A stretch of 5,677 bases of DNA from SAR324 cluster bacterium (GTDB taxonomy: Bacteria > SAR324 > JACQKK01), in NCBI GenBank assembly GCA_027296185.1, contig JAPUJL010000093.1, positions 1-5,677 on the forward strand, written 5' to 3'. Under the pieces are notes generated by a model. The model saw only the letters and a list, made by a program, of their open reading frames with translations, had not been told where the DNA came from and searched no databases. Positions within the stretch are counted from its first letter, which is position 1; each line of letters begins with the position of its first letter. Below are positions 1 to 5,677 of the stretch, in pieces. The position numbers and the translations under genes were made by a program.

Positions 1-1
1 C

Positions 2-1759
2 CTTGGCTATACCCGTGAGGAACTCTTGCTGATGTCCGTGCACGAGATCCAAATGCGGTATGACGCGGAGACGTTGCGCCACAGGAGGGCGCGGATGGTT
101 CCCGGTACGCCGCTCGTCTCGCAAGGTCTGCACCGCCGCAAAGACGGAACGACGTTTCCGGTCGAAGTCAGAAGCTCGCTGGTTGATCTCGGAGAACATC
201 GAATTATTCATTCGCTTGCGCGGGACGTCACCGAGCGCAAGCTGGCCGAAGATGCATTGCTGGACAGCGAGGCGCGCACCCGTGCAGTGTTGAACACCGC
301 GGTGGACGGGATCGTGACGATCGACGCGCGGGGCATCGTGAGCTCCTACAATCCTGCCTCCGAGCGCATTTTCGGCTACAGCGCGAAGGACGTGCTGGGG
401 CGCAACATCGCCCTGCTGATGCCTGAGCCCTACCGCCGCGAGCACGAGGGGGACTTGGCCGGCGGCGGAGAGACGCGGCTCCCTGAAGTGATCGCGATCG
501 GCCGCGAGATGGTCGCCCGCCGCAGGGACGGCTCGACCGTCCCCATTGAGTTGACCGTCAGCGAATACCGGTTCCGCGGCGAGACCATGTACACCTGGAT
601 CGTCCGCGACATCACCGAACGGAAACGGGCGGAAGCTGCCCTTCAGCAGAGCGAGGACCGGTACCGGCGGCTGGTCGAGGAATCCCTGCAAGGCTTCCTC
701 GTCTATCGGGGCAGCCACATCCTCTACGCCAACCGCGCCGAGGCGGATACGTTCGGCTTCGCCAGCCCCGAGGATATGGTGGGCACGTCCGTTGACGATT
801 TGCTCGCCCCGCGCGAAAGAGAGCGGCTCATCTCGTGGCGCGCCGCCCGCGTCCGCGGCGAGGACGTGCCGGCGCGGTACGAGTACGAGGGTCGGCGGCG
901 GGACGGCACGCCGGTCTGGGTAGACAATATGGTCAAGGTCATCTCATGGGAAGGCCAGCCCGCCATGCAAGCCATCCACATCGACGTCACGGCGCGAAAA
1001 CTGGCGGAGGACGAATTACGGCTGTATTCGGCCAAGCTGGAGCGCAGCAACCAGGAATTACAGGAGTTCGCCTTCGTGGCGTCCCACGACCTGCAGGAGC
1101 CGCTCCGCAAGATCCAGGCGTTCGGTGAAGTGTTGCTCGAGGAGTATGGCGGCACCCTCGATTCCGAGGGCAAAACGTACCTGGAATTCATGCAGGGCGC
1201 GGCTGTGCGGATGCAAACGCTCATTCAGGACCTGCTGTCTCTGTCCCGGGTTACCTCACCAACAAACCCATTCGAGCCGGTGGATTTGAACGAAGTGATG
1301 GGTGCCATCGTTACAGATATGGCGCCCAAGGTGGAGGAGGCGCAGGCCACGATCCGCATCGGGGATCTACCCACGGTGCGGGCGGATCCGACCCAGATGT
1401 ACCAGTTGTTGCAAAACCTGGTCTCCAACGCGCTGAAGTATCATGGCACGGAACCTCCGGTGGTGACCGTCACCAGCCAAGCGCTGCCGGGTACGGGCGA
1501 CGTCGAACTGACCGTCGAGGACAATGGGATCGGGTTCGAGGAGCAACATGCCCAACGCATCTTTGGAATTTTTCAACGGCTGCACGGCCGGGGCAAATAC
1601 GAGGGTACCGGAATCGGCCTGGCGATCTGTCAACGGATCGTCGAGCGGCACGGCGGCACCATCGCCGCACGCGGCAAGCCGGGCCAGGGGGCGGCGTTCG
1701 TGCTGACGTTGCCGATGGACTCCCAAGAGCGAGGCACGCCGGATGCCGCCGATGCCTAA
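2..1759 (+). CDS. Multi-PAS sensor histidine kinase with FixL-like PAS, 5' partial
   Basis: This is a sensor kinase that autophosphorylates on histidine and probably feeds the response regulator overlapping its 3' end. The frame is open to the left edge, and the first residues (LGYTREELL) are already inside a PAS fold, so the true start is upstream; the first ATG at 32 is internal. Numbering from the codon at 2 (585 residues): partial PAS 1-82 ending RDVTERK; PAS 90-208, also ending RDITERK; PAS 217-335; helical linker 336-356; HisKA with H-box ASHDLQEPL and phospho-acceptor His362 (codon 1085); HATPase with N-box Asn476, DNGIG 507-511 and GTGIG 535-539. The core (ASHDLQEPL, IFQRLHGRGKYEGTGIGLA) is of the class found in cyanobacterial-type phytochrome kinases, but no GAF or PHY domain is visible here. 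The middle PAS carries His148 and Arg168 with FixL heme-PAS spacing. No membrane segment is seen in this part, so this portion should be cytosolic. The kinase assignment is firm; the ligand is inferred. Confidence 0.93.
   Translation, partial: LGYTREELLLMSVHEIQMRYDAETLRHRRARMVPGTPLVSQGLHRRKDGTTFPVEVRSSLVDLGEHRIIHSLARDVTERKLAEDALLDSEARTRAVLNTAVDGIVTIDARGIVSSYNPASERIFGYSAKDVLGRNIALLMPEPYRREHEGDLAGGGETRLPEVIAIGREMVARRRDGSTVPIELTVSEYRFRGETMYTWIVRDITERKRAEAALQQSEDRYRRLVEESLQGFLVYRGSHILYANRAEADTFGFASPEDMVGTSVDDLLAPRERERLISWRAARVRGEDVPARYEYEGRRRDGTPVWVDNMVKVISWEGQPAMQAIHIDVTARKLAEDELRLYSAKLERSNQELQEFAFVASHDLQEPLRKIQAFGEVLLEEYGGTLDSEGKTYLEFMQGAAVRMQTLIQDLLSLSRVTSPTNPFEPVDLNEVMGAIVTDMAPKVEEAQATIRIGDLPTVRADPTQMYQLLQNLVSNALKYHGTEPPVVTVTSQALPGTGDVELTVEDNGIGFEEQHAQRIFGIFQRLHGRGKYEGTGIGLAICQRIVERHGGTIAARGKPGQGAAFVLTLPMDSQERGTPDAADA
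1727..1734 (+). promoter_or_regulatory. Probable ribosome binding site for the Rcp1-like regulator
   Basis: The purine-rich stretch GAGCGAGG lies inside the end of the upstream kinase gene and ends 8 bases before the ATG at 1743. That spacing favours 1743 over the in-frame ATG at 1752, which would be 17 bases away. The match to the consensus GGAGG is imperfect. The overlap implies translational coupling with the kinase. Confidence 0.45.
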
Positions 1760-2192
1760 GATCGTGCTTCTCATGGCCGAGGACGACCCGGAGGATCGGC
1801 TCCTCGCCGAGCGTGCCTTTTCCCGCTCTGGAGTGAACTGCGAGTTGAGAACGGTGGAAGACGGCCGGCAATTGATGGACTACCTCAACCGCTCCGGAGA
1901 CTACGCCGACCCGGCGGCGAGTCCGACCCCCGCCATGATTCTGCTGGATTTGAACATGCCCGTGATGGACGGGCAGGAAGTGCTCACCCAGCTGAAGGCC
2001 TCCGAATGCCTTCGCGGTATCCCGGTGGTGGTGCTGACGACTTCCAGCGCCGATGCCGACGTGAAGCGCTGCTACGACCTGGGCGCCAGCTCGTACATCG
2101 TCAAGCCCGCGTCACCGGCGAGATTCTCCAAGCTGGTGGAGGATTTGTGGCGCTATTGGTCCGCCACGGCGACGCTTCCCAACAGCCATTGA
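1743..2192 (+). CDS. Single-domain response regulator, Rcp1/CheY-like
   Basis: This is a stand-alone receiver of 149 residues that takes phosphate from a histidine kinase, with no attached output domain. Visible residues are the acidic pocket Glu13-Asp14-Asp15 (AEDDPED), phosphoacceptor Asp69 (LLDLNMP), the switch threonine at 99-100 (VLTTSS), Tyr118 and Lys121-Pro122 (YIVKP). The long loop before the phospho-Asp strand (DYLNRSGDYADP) and the C-terminal LWRYW helix are typical of the Rcp1 family, which partners phytochrome-class kinases; the upstream kinase core belongs to that class. The start at 1743 overlaps the kinase stop by 17 bases, so the two are almost certainly co-transcribed and probably form a pair. 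An alternative start at 1752 would remove three residues. The output is likely phosphotransfer or protein contact (inferred). Rcp1 describes the family resemblance only and is not claimed as the gene name. Confidence 0.93.
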   Translation: MPPMPKIVLLMAEDDPEDRLLAERAFSRSGVNCELRTVEDGRQLMDYLNRSGDYADPAASPTPAMILLDLNMPVMDGQEVLTQLKASECLRGIPVVVLTTSSADADVKRCYDLGASSYIVKPASPARFSKLVEDLWRYWSATATLPNSH

Positions 2193-2218
2193 GCAGCCCC
2201 CCCCACTCCCACTTGCGG

Positions 2219-2246
2219 TTCGTCGGGGACGGCTCCCTTTCATATT
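2219..2246 (+). promoter_or_regulatory. Weak candidate promoter upstream of the hybrid kinase
   Basis: CATATT at 2241-2246 resembles a -10 hexamer, with a poor -35 candidate TTCGTC at 2219-2224 spaced by 16 bases. A better -35-like TTGCGG (2213-2218) is 22 bases away, which is too far. The main support is the local AT-richness and its position in the largest gap of the window. It could equally be chance, with the hybrid kinase read from the upstream promoter. Confidence 0.18.
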
Positions 2247-2301
2247 TCCAGCGGATGCGGGACGATCCGGTGTGGCGGGACGATGGGATGGGGAACTTGC
2301 G

Positions 2302-2322
2302 GCGGAAGGGCAAACCCTCCGC
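2302..2322 (+). repeat. Inverted repeat / RNA hairpin before the hybrid kinase start
   Basis: GCGG-A-AGGG pairs with CCCT-CCGC around a CAAA loop, giving an 8-bp stem with one bulged A. It ends 19 bases before the ATG at 2342. No T-run follows, so it is not a standard intrinsic terminator. It might influence translation initiation or transcript processing, or be chance in GC-rich DNA. Confidence 0.4.
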
Positions 2323-2341
2323 GTCAGGCGGACTGGCCTCA

Positions 2342-5008
2342 ATGACTGGCAGCGACGCGATCAAAGTCTTGCTCGTCGACGACGACGAGCAGGAATTCGT
2401 ACTGCTCAAGCGGCTTATCTCCAAGATCGAACACGGGCGCTACGCGCTGGAATGGGCGCCCGACTGGGAGTCGGGCTTGGAGATCATGAAGCAGGGCCGC
2501 CACGACGTTCACCTCGTGGATTACCGCCTGGGCGCCCGGGTGGGCGTGGACCTGATCCGCGAAGCGGTGCGCAGCGGTTGCACCGCGCCGAACGTTTTGC
2601 TCACCGGCCAGGGATCCCTCGACGTAGACCTGGAGGCGATGGCCTCCGGCGCCGCGGACTACCTGATGAAGGAGCAACTCGACGCGGCGACGCTGGAGCG
2701 GAGCTTGCGCTATGCCATCGAACGGCACAAGGCGCTACGGGAGGTCACCCTCAGCGAGGAGCGCCTGCACGATTTTCTCGAAAACGCCAATGACCTGATT
2801 CAAAGCGTTGGACCGGACGGCCGATTCCTATTCGTCAACCGCAAGTGGCGTGAAGTACTGGGTTACACGGAAACGGAGGCTGCCGGCCTGTCGTATGCGG
2901 ACGTGATCCATCCGGAGCAGCTCGCCCATTGCAACGAGATATTTGGACAATTGCTGGGCGGGCTCGCCGGCACGGAAATCGAGACGGTCTTCCGCACCAA
3001 GACCGGCGAGGACGTGCACGTTTCGGGACATATCAATTTCCGCCACGAGGCGGGGAAGCCGATCTCCACCCGCGGCATCTTCCGCGACATCACTGAACGC
3101 AAAAAGGCGGAGGCGGCCATCCTGCAACTCAATGCGGATTTGGAAGACCGCGTCCTGCAACGCACCCAGGAACTGCAAGAGAGCGAGGAGCGCTACCGCA
3201 ACCTAGTCGAAGGCTCCATCCAGGGAATCGTCATCCATCGGGAGGGCGAATCGCTCTTCGCCAATCGGGCCGCGGCATTCATTTTCGGCTACCGCTCCCC
3301 CGAGGAATTTCTGGGCCTGGGGGGCTTCGAGCGGCTCATCGCGCCCGGCGCCCTGGAAGCATTTCGCGCCTATTGCCGGGCCCGCCTGGGAGGCGAGACC
3401 GTCGCCACCGAGCACGAGTTCGAGGGCGTCAAGGCCGACGGCTCGGTGATTTGGCTGCGTTCCGTGGTGAGCGTGGTGTCCTGGAACAAGCGGCCGGCAT
3501 TGCTTTCCGCATTGATCGATGTGACCGAAGCCCGGCTGGCCGGGGATGCGCTTCAGCGGAGCGAATGGCAGTTGCGTCAGATCGTGGATCGGGTGCCCCA
3601 CATGATCTTCGTCAGGGATCTGCGCGGCGTGTATCTGCTGGCCAACCGGGCCATGGCGGAGGCCTACGGCACCACCGTGGACAAACTCGTCGGGGTGAAC
3701 CATGCCCAGATTCGATCGAGCGAAGAGGCGGCCCGGGTGCGGGAGGAGGATCGGATGGTCGTCGAGGGGGGGCGGCCCCATTACATTCCCGAAGCCCCGT
3801 TTAGGGATGCCCAGGGCAATAGCCGCATCCTGCAGGTGACGAAGGTGCCCTACGTGGTCGACGGCATGGAAGAGCCCGCCATTCTCGGCGTTGCCGCCGA
3901 CATCACCGAGGCAAAGCACGCAGAGCAGAAATTGCGCCAGGCGCAAAAGATGGAAGCGATCGGCTCGCTGGCCGCAGGAATCGCCCACGATTTCAACAAT
4001 ATCCTCACCCCGATCGTGGGCTATTCGGATTTCATCCTGAGGCGGCTAGAACCGGGCAGCCAGATGCACGCCGAGGTGGACGTGATCAACAAGGCCTCGC
4101 TGCGGGCAAAGGCGCTGGTGCAGCAAATCGTGACCTTCACCCGCCAGACGCAGGCAGGCAAGGAACCCATCGGGCTCGGCCGGGTCGCCGACGAGGTGGT
4201 GCAATTATTGGAGTCCGCCCTGCCCCCGACGGTGAAGATCGAAAAGCGGGTGGAGGCGGCGTTGCCCCAGGTGATGGCGGATTGCTCCCAGATCCACTCG
4301 ATCCTGATGAACCTCTGCATCAACGCCCGCGACGCCATGTGGGACGGAGGCCGGCTCCTGGTTGCAATCGAATCGGAACAGCTGAGGGACCGGACGCTGT
4401 GGAACGGGGAGGCGATCTCGGGCCACTTCGTCCGCATTCGCGTCGGAGACACCGGTACAGGCATGGACGAGGCCACGCTCTCGCGGATCTTCGATCCGTT
4501 CTTCACGACCAAGGAGGTGGGGCAGGGCACCGGGTTGGGTCTGTCCACGGTGTACGGGATCGTCCGGGATCATGGCGGCTATATCGACGTTGCCAGCCGC
4601 CCCGGCGCCGGGAGCACCTTCGACGTCTATCTGCCCACGATCGATCCCGCGGCGGGTGCGGGGCCCGAAGGAATGCGGCCCGAGCCCTTGGCTCCGCCGG
4701 GGGTGCTGGGCGCGGAGGGGCACCAGACCGGCGGCGATGCCGCACGGGAGGGGCGCGGACCCTCTCGCGCGGCATCGATGGCCGAGAACCGGTTGCGCGT
4801 GGCGGTGGAGGACGGCACCACGACGATTCGCATCCTGGGGGATCGTCCCCTGGACAGTGGGGATGTCGGGCGCATTCCGGAGCACTACGCCGTCGCCGAA
4901 CATGGCCGATCCGAGGTGCATGTGGTGTGCGGCCCGCCCATCTACCGCTTCCTCGTCGAGTCGGGGTTCGACCGGTTCCTCCAACTTTCCCATTCCGATT
5001 CCCGCTGA
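2342..5008 (+). CDS. Receiver-PAS-PAS-PAS-histidine kinase with STAS-like C-terminal tail
   Basis: This hybrid kinase has 888 residues from the ATG at 2342. Domains in order: receiver 7-125 with Asp13-Asp14, phosphoacceptor Asp60 (LVDYRLG), Thr88 and Lys110; PAS 141-258; coiled-coil-like stretch 258-282; PAS 283-403; PAS 408-527; HisKA with H-box GIAHDFNNIL and His549 (codon 3986); HATPase with N-box Asn661, Asp703 (VGDTGTGM) and GQGTGLGLS near 727-735. The core is NtrB-like, and its DxxN after the histidine fits phosphatase activity as well. From about 768 a G/P/A/E-rich linker leads to a roughly 70-residue module (816-885) resembling a shortened STAS domain, where related kinases often carry a second receiver. 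No membrane helix is seen, so it is cytosolic. I chose 2342 because the receiver fold begins within seven residues and AGGCGGA (2326-2332) lies 9 bases upstream. In-frame ATGs at 2288 and 2255 would add 18 or 29 residues without a recognisable domain; the one at 2288 also has a GCGGGA 7 bases before it. The signals sensed are unknown. Confidence 0.92.
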   Translation: MTGSDAIKVLLVDDDEQEFVLLKRLISKIEHGRYALEWAPDWESGLEIMKQGRHDVHLVDYRLGARVGVDLIREAVRSGCTAPNVLLTGQGSLDVDLEAMASGAADYLMKEQLDAATLERSLRYAIERHKALREVTLSEERLHDFLENANDLIQSVGPDGRFLFVNRKWREVLGYTETEAAGLSYADVIHPEQLAHCNEIFGQLLGGLAGTEIETVFRTKTGEDVHVSGHINFRHEAGKPISTRGIFRDITERKKAEAAILQLNADLEDRVLQRTQELQESEERYRNLVEGSIQGIVIHREGESLFANRAAAFIFGYRSPEEFLGLGGFERLIAPGALEAFRAYCRARLGGETVATEHEFEGVKADGSVIWLRSVVSVVSWNKRPALLSALIDVTEARLAGDALQRSEWQLRQIVDRVPHMIFVRDLRGVYLLANRAMAEAYGTTVDKLVGVNHAQIRSSEEAARVREEDRMVVEGGRPHYIPEAPFRDAQGNSRILQVTKVPYVVDGMEEPAILGVAADITEAKHAEQKLRQAQKMEAIGSLAAGIAHDFNNILTPIVGYSDFILRRLEPGSQMHAEVDVINKASLRAKALVQQIVTFTRQTQAGKEPIGLGRVADEVVQLLESALPPTVKIEKRVEAALPQVMADCSQIHSILMNLCINARDAMWDGGRLLVAIESEQLRDRTLWNGEAISGHFVRIRVGDTGTGMDEATLSRIFDPFFTTKEVGQGTGLGLSTVYGIVRDHGGYIDVASRPGAGSTFDVYLPTIDPAAGAGPEGMRPEPLAPPGVLGAEGHQTGGDAAREGRGPSRAASMAENRLRVAVEDGTTTIRILGDRPLDSGDVGRIPEHYAVAEHGRSEVHVVCGPPIYRFLVESGFDRFLQLSHSDSR
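2367..2394 (+). repeat. Long hairpin in the first codons of the hybrid kinase
   Basis: A 12-base arm (2367-2378) pairs with 2383-2394 around a four-base ACGA loop; the central GCTCGTCG/CGACGAGC arms are perfect and the only imperfect pair is a G-U wobble at 2369/2392. It begins 25 bases after the start codon and encodes the acidic receiver motif (VDDDEQ). The repeat may be a by-product of the Asp codons, but at this location it could slow early translation. Confidence 0.5.
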
Positions 5009-5021
5009 CCGGCTCCCGGTC
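5007..5021 (+). repeat. Small inverted repeat over the hybrid kinase stop codon
   Basis: GACCGG (5007-5012) and CCGGTC (5016-5021) form a perfect 6-bp stem with a three-base loop that includes the last two bases of the TGA stop. The bases that follow (TCTCGC) are not a T-run, so intrinsic termination is unlikely. It may be a transcript-processing site or chance. Confidence 0.3.
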
Positions 5022-5036
5022 TCTCGCGGGGACGAC

Positions 5037-5054
5037 GCGGCGCGATCCAGCCGC
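5037..5054 (+). repeat. Small inverted repeat in the spacer before the last gene
   Basis: GCGGC (5037-5041) pairs with GCCGC (5050-5054) across an eight-base loop, in the 64-base gap between the hybrid kinase and the next receiver gene. It is 18 bases upstream of the ATG at 5073. The stem is short, and chance occurrence in GC-rich sequence is a real possibility. Confidence 0.2.
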
Positions 5055-5072
5055 CCGCACACGGTGTTGCAC

Positions 5073-5677
5073 ATGAGCGACAGGCGGAAGATTCTCATCG
5101 CGGACGACGAGCCGGACATTCTGGGTTACCTGGAAAGCCAGCTCCGGCGAAAATACGATGTGGCGCTCGCCGGAGACGGCGCCGATGCGATCGTGCAGTT
5201 CCGCACGGAACGCATCGATATTCTCCTCACGGACGTGCGGATGCCGGGAATCGACGGAATTCAACTGCTGCGGGCGGTGAAGGAGTTAGCGCCGCGCTGT
5301 CAGGTGATCCTCATGTCGGGCCATTCGGATTTGCACATGGTCATCGACGGAATCAACAACGGCGCCTTCGCCTTCGTCACCAAGCCGCTCGAAATGACGG
5401 CGGTGCTCACGCGGATCGAGCAGGCCGTGACCCAGATCCGCGGGTTCGAGGATCAGGAAGCCGTGATGCGGGAGCTCAAGCGCGATCTGATGCATCAGAC
5501 GGCCTTCAGCCAGCGGCTTTCGGCACTGGCGGCCTTGACGGGGAGCCTGGGGCACGAGCTCGCCCAGCCCCTGAGCGGCATCAACGTGTATGCGCAGACC
5601 CTGGGCGAGATGCTGGCCTCCGGTGACGTCGTGGATGCCGAGTACGCCGGACAGCTGATCGAAAAAATTCAGCAACA
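5073..5677 (+). CDS. Receiver-histidine kinase hybrid, 3' partial
   Basis: This frame runs from the ATG at 5073 off the right edge, giving 201 visible residues. Residues 5-122 are a receiver: Asp11-Asp12 (IADDEPD), phosphoacceptor Asp54 (LLTDVRMPG), Ser82 (LMSGHS) and Lys104-Pro105 (FVTKPLE). A helical linker (125-150) leads into a HisKA domain with H-box SLGHELAQPL, phospho-acceptor His161 (codon 5553) and the first part of the dimerisation helices. The HATPase domain should lie beyond the window. HELxQPL H-boxes are known from DctB-like and related kinases; here the usual Asn of HELNQPL is Ala. With a receiver in front of the kinase, it may be controlled by, or relay from, the kinases upstream. 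No convincing ribosome binding site precedes the ATG; in-frame GTG 5064 and TTG 5067 are alternative starts. The gene follows the hybrid kinase by 64 bases and is probably in the same operon. Confidence 0.9.
   Translation, partial: MSDRRKILIADDEPDILGYLESQLRRKYDVALAGDGADAIVQFRTERIDILLTDVRMPGIDGIQLLRAVKELAPRCQVILMSGHSDLHMVIDGINNGAFAFVTKPLEMTAVLTRIEQAVTQIRGFEDQEAVMRELKRDLMHQTAFSQRLSALAALTGSLGHELAQPLSGINVYAQTLGEMLASGDVVDAEYAGQLIEKIQQ

Larger units (their letters stand above)
2193..2341 (+). other. Spacer between regulator and hybrid kinase
   Basis: This 149-base stretch has no convincing gene. It holds a run of eight C (2197-2204), an AT-rich patch TTTCATATTT at 2238-2247 that stands out in GC-rich DNA, and a hairpin at 2302-2322. 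The frame of the downstream kinase stays open through it, with in-frame ATGs at 2255 and 2288, so part of it may be translated if an earlier start is used. The translated residues are basic and low in hydrophobics and match no domain I recognise. Confidence 0.6.

Noticed and set aside
2..1030. Phytochrome or other photoreceptor domain in the first kinase
   Set aside because: The kinase core and Rcp1-like neighbour suggest a phytochrome pair, but only PAS domains are visible; a GAF/PHY region could exist only upstream of the window.
2006..2341. Extension of the hybrid kinase back to 2006, overlapping the Rcp1-like gene
   Set aside because: The segment is an out-of-frame reading of the response regulator followed by spacer; it has no domain, and the receiver begins right after the ATG at 2342.
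3203..3988. Long open frame on the minus strand
   Set aside because: It lies entirely antisense to the PAS region of the hybrid kinase; open antisense frames are expected in GC-rich genes, and its translation shows no recognisable domain.
4778..5008. Separate small STAS-like gene starting at the ATG at 4778
   Set aside because: The frame is continuous with the kinase with no stop between, and the only purine-rich stretch (near 4745-4755) is too far from the ATG to serve as a ribosome binding site. A fusion is simpler, though an internal start is not excluded.
5007..5054. Intrinsic terminator after the hybrid kinase
   Set aside because: The inverted repeats are short and no T-run follows, and a co-oriented gene begins 64 bases later.
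4205..5264. Overlapping minus-strand open frames across the kinase 3' end and the next gene
   Set aside because: They are antisense to the HATPase, tail and receiver coding sequence, Arg/Pro/Gly-rich in places, and without motifs.
5286..5675. Minus-strand open frame of about 129 codons at the right edge
   Set aside because: It is antisense to the partial receiver-kinase, whose + frame has a complete set of receiver residues and an H-box.

Overview
The window is a GC-rich bacterial segment (my impression is above 60% G+C, not computed), coding almost throughout, with all four genes on the + strand. It looks like a piece of a multi-gene phosphorelay locus. The sequence does not fix the taxon. 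PAS-rich kinases of this type in GC-rich DNA are common in Pseudomonadota, the former deltaproteobacteria, Nitrospirota and related environmental lineages. No rRNA, tRNA, CRISPR array, transposase or integrase is visible.

Layout: (1) 2-1759, the 3' part of a PAS-PAS-PAS histidine kinase whose N-terminus lies outside the window; its middle PAS domain resembles the heme-binding PAS of FixL. (2) 1743-2192, a single-domain response regulator of the Rcp1/CheY-like type, overlapping the kinase by 17 bases. (3) 2193-2341, a short spacer with an eight-C run, an AT-rich patch and a hairpin. (4) 2342-5008, a hybrid kinase with an N-terminal receiver, three PAS domains, an NtrB-like kinase core and an unusual C-terminal extension resembling a shortened STAS domain. 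(5) 5009-5072, a short spacer with two small inverted repeats. (6) 5073-5677, the start of another receiver-kinase protein, cut by the window end just after its H-box.

Working model (inference): the first kinase senses a small ligand (oxygen, NO or redox state if the FixL-like PAS holds heme) and phosphorylates the overlapping Rcp1-like regulator. The two downstream proteins carry a receiver in front of a kinase, so they could accept phosphoryl groups from upstream kinases or use the receiver as an input. All three receivers keep their phosphoacceptor aspartate. The three kinases have three different H-box types. No DNA-binding, cyclase or other output domain is present in the window, so the final output must lie outside it or work by protein-protein contact.

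The points most worth a second look are the FixL-like heme signature in the first kinase and the STAS-like tail of the third protein.
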